Under the pieces are notes generated by a model that was not told the origin of the DNA, did no database searches, and worked only from the letters and a program-made list of their open reading frames with translations. Both the position numbers and the translations under genes were made by a program. A stretch of DNA of 19,142 bases from Coemansia sp. RSA 1804 (Eukaryota > Kickxellomycota > Kickxellomycetes > Kickxellales > Kickxellaceae). The stretch spans positions 1 through 19,142 of the forward strand of contig JANBTH010000365.1 in NCBI GenBank assembly GCA_027578815.1, read 5' to 3'. Shown piece after piece: positions 7,473-14,367 of the stretch; within the stretch, counting starts at the first letter, position 1, and every line of letters begins with the position of its first letter.

Positions 7473-9449
7473 TTAATCTCTAGGCAGCGCGCACATATCG
7501 CAGGAATCCTGTCCAGCGCTGTTCACAAAAGTGCAATGGCGACACGCCCATGGCTGCCGATTACCTCCTCCTCCTTGCTCACTACCACCAGCAGCAGCAG
7601 AAGGTCCTCGAGACGAATCCGCACCTCCAGCCCCCGAGAACCCGGCCTCCGTGATGTGCTCCATCGCCGATCCCGCCCCCGCATCACCCAGATCCGATGC
7701 CGACGCCTCCTGTAGAGCCAGCAGCAGTGTCTGCCATCCGCCCGACTCAACAAGACTGTTGACAAGCTGGAGTGAAACACCCACGTCCGGCTCACGCACA
7801 ATATGTCCTGCAAGCTTCACTTCCTCCTGGCTCAGAAACCCAAGACTGGAAACGTACACCAAAAAGTGGAAATCCATAAACACTTGTCTCAGCGCCTCTG
7901 GCGAAGTCTGCGCGCCCTCCAGATGCCGCTTGAGAATCCCCAGTGTTTGTGACTGATGCACGTGGTCGCGGTTTTCAATCGGGAACGACTTGTTGCCTCT
8001 ACTGAAAAGAGGGTGTGGATCGAGCGGAGACCCCTGCGTCAATGCGACCAGCAGATACTCGACAGGAAACGCGGGCTTAGCGTTGGCTGAAACCTTCCGC
8101 TTGTATTCATTGATGTACGTGTAGATGATATCTGGAACATACCTGGTCTTGGTTGCCTCCTGGATGCACATCTTTGACGGGACATTGCTGGGCACAATAA
8201 GGTCGGCTTCCTGCATAGCCATAGCTGAATTCGATACCTGCCACGCCCTCACGCCAATGATCCCATCTTCGTCGCCTGACACATAACATGTTACAAATTT
8301 GCTGCCGAAATAACCATCGTTGGCCCATCGGCTGGGATTCCTGTGCTTGCATTGCATGTACGCGGCTAGTCTGCATTCAATGGCCGTCATAAAGTACGAG
8401 TTAGCGTGGCGGCTGTAGACAACCTTGTCCGCCTCATCCGTAGACTCCACATCGGTGAAGATCATTCCAATGAGTCTAATTCCACATGCCTCAGCAACAG
8501 CATCAACGCGCTTTACCTCTTCCTCAAACTCAACGCTCTCCACTGCTATCTTGACTCCATCCGTCTCCCACGACTGCTTGGGCTCGTATATCGCCTCAAC
8601 AACCGCCTTGATTCCCAGAGGCATGTCGGTGGCGCGCGAGTAGTGACCGTAGAGCAGGCCAAAACGCTGGCAGCTCGATTTTCTCCAGAACGAAAGCAGA
8701 TCGTTGATCAGCTCGGGGGTGGCAAACTCTACGTTATCAACCACACGGAACGTCTGCTGTTGCAACGAGATAGCAGGCGGCTGGCACTTGGAGCATATAC
8801 CTTCGGGCCACGCCGGATGTCCGTTCTTGCAATTGGGCTTCACTCTGTAGTCTGGATTATCCAGTGGCAGGGGCACGTTCCGCGGTATACTGCCGCTGAT
8901 ATCACCGCTTATCTTGTATTGTGAAAGCACCTGCCGCAAATACGCAAAAAACGGCATGTGTTTAATGTTCTCCTTCGCCAAGTACTCCTTGTCGTATGGA
9001 TCCAAAGACGAGCAATAATCGCACATTGCATTGGCTCCGTGTTTGCAGAACGCTGGATCGCGCTTGCGCTTGATTATTCCGTCGTCTTTTTCAAGCTCAT
9101 AGTCAACCGCATCCTGCTTGACAAACGACGGTCTGCTAGTGCCATCGTCCTTGCTTGCGCTAGCCTGAATGCTTGTGTTGCCGAAGCCGCTCCCAGGCTC
9201 CTCGCTAGGCCGCGCTGACTCGGCTATCTTCGCATAGAGCATGTCGCCGTGCTTCAACCCAAGAGAGACAATGCTCTTTTCGAACTCGGCAATGATTTTG
9301 TGTCCTCCGGGGTCGTTTGTCAGCAGAATTGCATCGGGCGTCGGTGCCTTCATAAGTGGTGCAAGTCTCTCCAGCAGCAGTGCCAGGGATTCTTGTGGCT
9401 CCATCTCAATGCGGTGCGTCATTTCTGACGTTCTCACGCGAATAATCAT
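7473..9449 (-). CDS. NPL4: Npl4, Cdc48/p97 ubiquitin-recognition cofactor
   Basis: This 658-residue protein is Npl4, which with Ufd1 recruits polyubiquitinated clients to the Cdc48/p97 ATPase for extraction from the ER, chromatin and complexes. Residues 1-75 form a ubiquitin-like UBX-type fold (MIIRVRTSEMTHRIEM). The Npl4 zinc-finger region spans about 128-225, with Cys/His at 135, 137, 143, 146 and 207, 211, 219, 222. An MPN domain without an apparent JAMM metal site follows (FGLLYGHYSRATDMPLGIKAVVEAIYEPKQ is split across 263-292), then the C-terminal Npl4 domain. A Gly/Ser/Ala linker (about 595-630) leads to an NZF finger at 634-658. ATG 9449 has A at -3 (GAAAATG), and the in-frame sequence upstream has no ATG and is AT-rich, so this start is chosen. 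No intron. Confidence 0.97.
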   Translation of the reverse strand: MIIRVRTSEMTHRIEMEPQESLALLLERLAPLMKAPTPDAILLTNDPGGHKIIAEFEKSIVSLGLKHGDMLYAKIAESARPSEEPGSGFGNTSIQASASKDDGTSRPSFVKQDAVDYELEKDDGIIKRKRDPAFCKHGANAMCDYCSSLDPYDKEYLAKENIKHMPFFAYLRQVLSQYKISGDISGSIPRNVPLPLDNPDYRVKPNCKNGHPAWPEGICSKCQPPAISLQQQTFRVVDNVEFATPELINDLLSFWRKSSCQRFGLLYGHYSRATDMPLGIKAVVEAIYEPKQSWETDGVKIAVESVEFEEEVKRVDAVAEACGIRLIGMIFTDVESTDEADKVVYSRHANSYFMTAIECRLAAYMQCKHRNPSRWANDGYFGSKFVTCYVSGDEDGIIGVRAWQVSNSAMAMQEADLIVPSNVPSKMCIQEATKTRYVPDIIYTYINEYKRKVSANAKPAFPVEYLLVALTQGSPLDPHPLFSRGNKSFPIENRDHVHQSQTLGILKRHLEGAQTSPEALRQVFMDFHFLVYVSSLGFLSQEEVKLAGHIVREPDVGVSLQLVNSLVESGGWQTLLLALQEASASDLGDAGAGSAMEHITEAGFSGAGGADSSRGPSAAAGGSEQGGGGNRQPWACRHCTFVNSAGQDSCDMCALPRD

Positions 9450-9782
9450 TTTCGTGGAAATTAAAAGATTCAACAAGCTAATAAAAACAAAAGTGTGAAA
9501 ATGAAGGTTAGGGTAAGAGAATGACAATTTTCGAAATGGTGAAAGAAAGAAGCTTTATTTAAAAGAGGTGGAGCTGCTTACGTTGTCAATTTTTTTATTT
9601 AGTTCAATGCAAATAATGTGAAAATCAGCCTGCCTTTCAATCAGAAAATTAATTTGCAGAGCATGTGGATTTATAATTTCATGTATTTAAGATTTGCTAC
9701 TGTATATGCTATATGAATGCCGTTTATGCTGAATGCAATATGCTAAAAAAGAGTGCTAGCCTTTAACTATCTATCTATCTAT
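9450..9782. promoter_or_regulatory. Spacer: NPL4 promoter and 3' region of the secreted-protein gene
   Basis: 333 bp of AT-rich sequence lie between two minus-strand genes. On the minus strand it carries ACCCTAACC (9506-9514), a telomere-box-like element 57 nt upstream of the NPL4 start, and T-rich runs. A TTTATT on the plus strand (9594-9599) reads AATAAA on the minus strand, about 185 nt past the secreted-protein stop. No gene is seen. Confidence 0.5.
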
Positions 9783-9785
9783 CTA
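9767..9785. repeat. CTAT tetranucleotide microsatellite overlapping a stop codon
   Basis: More than four tandem CTAT units (TAGA on the minus strand) end at 9785. The first minus-strand TAG of the run is the stop codon of the secreted-protein gene. Confidence 0.85.
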
Positions 9786-10394
9786 ATGGAATCTTTTTCC
9801 GCCAGACACCTTGTTCTGGTTATAAAGAGCAGCAGGGTTGGGCACCTGGAAGACCGGCGAGCTAGCCCGGCCTTGAGCCTTGGCCTGCTGCGCCTGAAGC
9901 TGCGCCTGAAGCTGAGCCTGGGCCTGGGCCTGGGCCTGGGCATTAGCCTGAGCCTGTGCCTGAGCCTGAGCTTGGACCTGGGCTTGAAGCTGAGCCTGGG
10001 CCTGTACCTGGAGCTGGAGCTGGGCCTGGTTCTGCGCCTGGAGGTGGGCCTGAGCGTGGTTGGCAACAGCAGCGGCGTGTGCGCTGGAGCCGGCGGGAGC
10101 AATACCAGCAGGAGGCTGGACTCCGGCCTGGGCCGAAAGCTGAGCAGCGTAGGCCTCGAGGCTCTTCTGGGTGATCAGCTGGTTCTGGATTGTCTGGATC
10201 TGCTCGGGGGTGAGCTTGACCTCATTCGCGCCGCTCCTGGCACCGGTGGCACCGATCCATGCTGGGTTGACCAGAAGAAGGTCCTTGTTGGTGGCGGGAT
10301 TGGTCAGGGGGTTGTTTGGGTCGATTGGCGGGAGGACGGGGGACGCAAGTGCGCAGGCACCAAGGACGGCAAAAACTCCGAAAGCAGCCTTCAT
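9783..10394 (-). CDS. Secreted alanine/glutamine dipeptide-repeat protein, function unknown
   Basis: This 203-residue protein is not a family I recognise. It begins with a clear signal peptide (MKAAFGVFAVLGACALA, cleavage expected near residue 18), so it is likely exported. Residues 19-60 are Pro/Asn-rich. Residues 60-90 could form a short amphipathic helix (LTPEQIQTIQNQL). From Ala114 to Gln169, 28 consecutive dipeptides alternate a small or aliphatic residue (Ala, Leu, Val, once Asn) with Gln (rarely His or Asn). The tail is basic (SGGKRFH). The mature chain has no cysteine, so it is not a disulfide-rich effector. At DNA level the tract is degenerate GCYCAG-like hexamers. Codon use is GC-rich and the frame is clean, which supports a real gene. 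A TATAAATA box lies 172 nt upstream. It could be a wall, biofilm or adhesive component, but that is a guess. Confidence 0.78.
   Translation of the reverse strand: MKAAFGVFAVLGACALASPVLPPIDPNNPLTNPATNKDLLLVNPAWIGATGARSGANEVKLTPEQIQTIQNQLITQKSLEAYAAQLSAQAGVQPPAGIAPAGSSAHAAAVANHAQAHLQAQNQAQLQLQVQAQAQLQAQVQAQAQAQAQANAQAQAQAQAQLQAQLQAQQAKAQGRASSPVFQVPNPAALYNQNKVSGGKRFH
9888..10055 (-). repeat. Degenerate hexanucleotide tandem array coding (A/L/V-Q) dipeptides
   Basis: On the minus strand, about 28 six-base units of the type GC(C/T)CA(G/A), with CTG/GTC substitutions, encode the strict dipeptide tract of the secreted protein. Codons are mixed rather than identical, so the protein pattern is kept better than the DNA pattern. 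Confidence 0.85.
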
Positions 10395-12046
10395 TGTTAG
10401 TAATATGTGGTGTATGTGGTTAATGCAATAAAAATGGTCAATAAAATATGTTTAGTTTTTTAATTTCTAGCTTGAATAATATTCAAATGTTAGTAGTGAG
10501 ATGATTATAATTATTCTGAAAAGGATTGTAATAGCTCGATGTCAGTAGTCGATCGGTAGTCTGTCTATTTATACGCAACAATCCGTAGGCCTGTTTCTTG
10601 AAAGCAATCCCTTGATGCTAGACATTTGCACTAAAGCATCCAAGCCAAAAACACTGATTTGAATGCGGAGAAGAGATATGTTTGAGCTTTGCACATCTCG
10701 TTGTGTATCCCATGCAAAAAAAAATAAACAAGCTTGAAAGTTCAAAAACATTGTCAGATAAAAAATCCGGAAGTTTGGAAAATATGGAGCATGTGGAATC
10801 AATACCACGTTTGCAAAAAAGGATAAATATCTCTCCACATTTTACTAAAAAAGATTGTAAAATAGTATGCTTCTATGAAAGCACTGCGAGTGCTCTGCTG
10901 GTATATCTTGTTTGGGGAGTATTTCTACCGCTGCATTGGAGCTAAGGATTGCAACAATAAAACTATTTCCTCCCATCTTCCGATTAAAACATAATAACCC
11001 ACCATAATGGATTTTGGCATTTGACGAAAAAGTGGGAAAGAATACCGATTCATTTTATCTACCGACTATTGAAAGTTCCAAACGTCTAGTCTGAAACATT
11101 ATCTGTCTTCCACGAGAGACGTTTATTCACATAAAACCAAATGTGTTCTACAATACTACAGTTGGTTATCAGATACGTGTCCTAAAGACAGTCGTTGAAA
11201 TGACTGCGGGATAATTTCACCATGTAGCAAATATTTCCTGAAACTAAAAGCTACCATACTTGTGGTCTTGCCGACAACCTCTTTAGTAGCTTGGATCTAG
11301 CCATTAGAGTTGATCTTAATTACGATAGATGTGGCGATTGCTTACGCTGTCAGCGAGGAGGTCAAGTAAACCACAAACCTATCTAAAGCAATCTTTATAG
11401 CTTTTGAACGCCAGTGTCAGTTATTTTCGGTTATTTCAGAATGAAACCAAATATCCAATACATATACTTTTTATCTTTCCCTTGTCAACGATTTACGCAA
11501 CCAAAGTTTTGCAAGTCGGATAAAGACTGGCGATTCCAGGCTAATTGAAAAGGATGGCTATTTTGCAATCCACATACATTTAACAACATAATCTTGGCCT
11601 TTTTCTCATTCTTCTCTTTATTGGCCTATCTATCTGTCTATCTATATCTCACAAAATGTGAACGATTAAAAGGACAGAAGGGACCAAAAAATTCACCAGC
11701 AAGCATTCGCTGTTGGTCTTTCTGGGGATTCTTTCCAGATTTCTTTTATATATGTATTTTTTTTGCTTTCTACATTGTTGTATCCTTTTTTAATCGTGTG
11801 CTTGCTTTCTGCTTATTTCTGCCATTCAACCTCCCTTGACTGCTTCAGCAAAAAAATGATGAGCTATCAGAAGATTAATAGAATGTGTGAATGCCAATAC
11901 CGCTTTTTCTGCTTTTGAGTTGTTATACCTCTATTTTTTTACTCTTCATTAAAGGACCTCCAAATTAATCCCGCACACCCACACGCAACACCGCATCTTT
12001 GCATTCAAAAACATACATCTAGACAAAAGGAAGTGACATTGGAAAC
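10395..12046. other. AT-rich intergenic region, no supported gene
   Basis: 1652 bp without a convincing gene. Its longest frames (about 80-90 codons near 10569-10945 and 11594-11839) lack ATG starts or are low-complexity. It holds the promoter of the secreted-protein gene (TATA at 10566-10573) and of the plus-strand gene at 12047. A CTAT/CTGT-rich stretch lies at 11626-11647. On the minus strand at 11401-11156 one frame with two internal stops looks faintly like a decayed retroelement integrase; this is treated only as a finding. Confidence 0.6.
10566..10573 (-). promoter_or_regulatory. TATA box of the secreted-protein gene
   Basis: The minus strand reads TATAAATA, a consensus TATA element, 172 nt upstream of the ATG at 10394. 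It would place transcription start near 10535-10545 with a leader of about 150 nt, reasonable for a strongly expressed fungal gene. Confidence 0.5.
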
Positions 12047-12583
12047 ATGACTACGGCAGTAAAAAAATGGGTACAAGCTACCAACGTTGTTGGTTCTAAT
12101 GAGGTGATATTTAACAAGTCGTTTGAAAGAATAGAGCTACTGGTGAACGACGAGCATGTTCTGCTGACAATAGACTACGCGGAAAAAGTCGACATTCAAA
12201 CAATTGGAGATATTAAAGCATACACCTCTGAAATTACAAAGGTTCCCAAGGAGTGGATAGTCTTGTGCCATATTCCAACAGGCATAACATGCAACGACAA
12301 GCACAGACTCCCACAGGAAAGAGTGCAAAGGTTTGCAGTGAACATACTGCGTGTGGATGTGCACACCCGAAGCGGACGGAGGGTGGGAGGGTATGAAATA
12401 ATATTTGTAGCAGTCGACAATACTGTTTTCAGTGAATTCAAAAGACATGGCTACGTGCTGAAAAGGAAGTTTGTAACGTTCGACAGATACATTGTTTCCG
12501 CTGAAAGGGACACGTTTAGAAATATAGGTGCGGTAAACGCGAGCGTGTTCAATATTAAGGAAATCAACAAACAGATTCTATGA
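12047..12583 (+). CDS. Unrecognised 178-residue protein
   Basis: I do not recognise this protein. The frame is intact for 178 codons, starts at ATG with A at -3 (GGAAACATGAC), and is followed by AATAAA at 12732. The translation has balanced composition with alternating predicted strands and helices, unlike random AT-rich frames. Residues about 27-95 have an order reminiscent of a beta-grasp (ubiquitin-like) fold: strand IELLV, strand VLLTIDY, helix TIGDIKAYTSEI, strand EWIVLCH. Residues 97-150 look like a second beta-rich unit (FAVNILRVDVHT, YEIIFVAVDN, RKFVTFDRYIV). There is no signal peptide or membrane span. Codon use is more AT-rich than in the housekeeping genes, as in a young or lineage-specific gene or a domesticated element. 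Only two cysteines, no zinc motif. Confidence 0.6.
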   Translation: MTTAVKKWVQATNVVGSNEVIFNKSFERIELLVNDEHVLLTIDYAEKVDIQTIGDIKAYTSEITKVPKEWIVLCHIPTGITCNDKHRLPQERVQRFAVNILRVDVHTRSGRRVGGYEIIFVAVDNTVFSEFKRHGYVLKRKFVTFDRYIVSAERDTFRNIGAVNASVFNIKEINKQIL

Positions 12584-12903
12584 ACTTGAGAGAAAGTTCT
12601 TCCTCATACATGGGTCTCCTTTCACAAACCTGTCGATGTGTATATTACAAATTTCTGCATTTTTCCTTCATCTCTTTTTGCTAAAATTGTTTTTTTGGCG
12701 GAGAAACATATATTTTCTCCGCATATTATTGAATAAACTACAAAATATCTAAATTTCCGAGTGCTGTGCGTATGCATTTTTTGCTGCTGTTGTGACTTTT
12801 GGGAAAAGAAGAACCAACTGTCTTCCCATATGCAAATTTCCTCCGTCAGACTCGACACAGCTTTAAATGGTGTATCTGACTAAAAGAAATAGATGTGCAA
12901 GGC
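12584..12903. other. Convergent 3' region
   Basis: 320 AT-rich bases lie between the stop codons of two convergent unrecognised genes. An exact AATAAA (12732-12737, plus strand) may serve the 12047 gene. No gene is seen. Confidence 0.55.
12732..12737 (+). terminator. Possible polyadenylation signal
   Basis: AATAAA lies 149 nt after the stop of the 178-residue protein gene. Sequence is exact; distance is acceptable but not diagnostic. Confidence 0.3.
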
Positions 12904-13539
12904 TCAGCGCATATAGCGTGGAGGGGGTTGTTCTATTGACTCTTTGTAGCCAGGCAAGGGAGCTTCCTCCTGTATTTCATCAGAGAATCCCGAGCAGTCG
13001 TCCCTTCTTGTGGAAGCCCTCGTCAAAACAGTATCCAACAGGTTCTTGTCCCCCGTTGCATCCAGCAGTGCATACGGCTCAGCTCGTTCAAGCTCAGCAC
13101 TTATATCCGAAAGAGCCACGCCCGATGGCACAAGAACCCTGAGCATTGGTCTGAAGCTGCGGCAAGCGGAACCGTCTTCTGGCTTTGACTTGTAGTCCAT
13201 TGCGTCATGGTCCCATGTTCGTGCAATCCGAATCACCAGCTGCACATTAATGGCTCCCTTTCCTCGCATCAGACGCACCAGTGTCGATGACTTGTTGTAG
13301 ACCTCCACTGTCAGATCATGTGTGAATGTACCTTGTGTTGTGCGCAGACTGGCCACTGTCCGGTTACTCTTCTTGCCCAACCACGCTAGCACATCGCTGT
13401 ACCTTCCCAGCACGCAAAACATGCTGATGCCCGGGTTGTCTGCGCTCAGCATAATGTTGTTCAGCCGTTGTGGCCGGACGCAGTATCCTCCGTATGGCAG
13501 TCCAAACGTGCCTTGCAGAAATCCGTACTGCAGAACCAT
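12904..13539 (-). CDS. Unrecognised 211-residue protein with C-terminal PY motif
   Basis: I do not recognise this protein. It is 211 residues from ATG 13539. The first 115 residues look beta-rich (MFCVLGRYSDVLAWLG, GTFTHDLTVEVYN, INVQLVIRIARTW) and may form one globular domain. The centre is mixed (FRPMLRVLVPSGVALSDISA, then ELERAEPYALLD). The C-terminal 40 residues are polar and disordered-looking, ending APLPGYKESIEQPPPRYMR. PPPRY is a PPxY motif, the ligand of WW domains such as those of Nedd4/Rsp5 ubiquitin ligases; LPGY is a weaker PY variant. A beta-rich body with PY tails is the architecture of arrestin-like ubiquitin-ligase adaptors, but I cannot confirm that fold and the length is short for it. 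No signal peptide or membrane span. GC content resembles the housekeeping genes, supporting a real gene. Confidence 0.65.
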   Translation of the reverse strand: MVLQYGFLQGTFGLPYGGYCVRPQRLNNIMLSADNPGISMFCVLGRYSDVLAWLGKKSNRTVASLRTTQGTFTHDLTVEVYNKSSTLVRLMRGKGAINVQLVIRIARTWDHDAMDYKSKPEDGSACRSFRPMLRVLVPSGVALSDISAELERAEPYALLDATGDKNLLDTVLTRASTRRDDCSGFSDEIQEEAPLPGYKESIEQPPPRYMR

Positions 13540-14367
13540 TGGCTAATATTCCGTTTGTTGGTTTGTCTTGTGTGTAGTCCAAATAAGCTTAAAGCTTAAT
13601 ATCTAATATTAGAAAGAAAGAGAAAGAAAAAGGCATCATGTTCCACCTTCTCGTATAGGCATATTCAAAGATGTAGTAAGTCTCAAAATGAAGTAATGTG
13701 AAACAATGATATTACAATGTTGAAAACTTGAGAGAATCAAATGACTTTTGCTGAGCCAGACATTCCAGAAAAAACTCTTTATATACTCACACCACTTGTT
13801 CATGTTTGATGCTATATCCTTTTTTGTTTTGCTGTGCCTTGCTCACGAGAATAAACAATTTGGCCATGTATGATACGCTCCCGCTCTTAAGACAGAATAA
13901 AAGAAAGAAGAGCCAGTCAACCATGTTTCCAACAAGTATTTCTATTTGTCCATGAGTTTCTACCAGAGCCACGGCAGCTACAACTGCAACGCATGCATTG
14001 TTTTATTCTTCTACATGGAAAAACACACCACAGCATTCTGACTCGCTCACGCCACCAATTCCCTCTTTTCCAATGGAATTTTCAATCTGAAAAAAAGGAA
14101 GAGATGATAGTTTTCCTATTGAAACAACCCAATTGATTCATTCATATGTCGTGCAAAAGGTTATATTGTTCGCATTACTATTTTCAATTCAAAAGCCTTG
14201 CATCGAGTACAAGATACGCTCGGATACGCTGGTGGCTGAATCTCCCGGACTTTTTCTGACGCCACATTACAATAAGTTAACAAGCCAAACTACTCACAAG
14301 GTAACATAACATAACATCCCTTTTCTGTGTCCCAACCAAGGAGTAGCAAAAAACGACGTTATTTCTA
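13540..14367. other. AT-rich intergenic region, TOP2 3' side
   Basis: 828 bp between two minus-strand genes. It must contain the promoter of the 211-residue gene and the TOP2 terminator. TTTATT at 14002-14007 reads AATAAA on the minus strand but lies about 360 nt after the TOP2 stop. A purine-rich AAAG run is at 13611-13632. A 61-codon frame (13972-13787) without an ATG start was judged spurious. Nothing else is seen. Confidence 0.6.

Noticed and set aside
9450..9527. In-frame extension of NPL4 with a hydrophobic segment
   Set aside because: It has no ATG, is AT-rich, and the Npl4 ubiquitin-like domain normally begins directly at the MIIRVR-type start.
10569..10945. Two overlapping frames of about 90 codons on opposite strands
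   Set aside because: Neither starts with ATG, both are Lys/Asn/Ser-rich from AT-rich DNA, and no domain is visible.
11594..11839. Hydrophobic 81-codon plus-strand frame suggesting a small membrane protein
   Set aside because: It starts with TTG and the hydrophobicity comes from T-rich sequence; no ATG start gives a convincing product.
13787..14000. Hydrophobic minus-strand frame (MVDWLFFLLFCL segment) as a possible small membrane protein or exon
   Set aside because: No ATG at the frame start, no matching splice partner and no conservation evidence; probably chance in AT-rich spacer.
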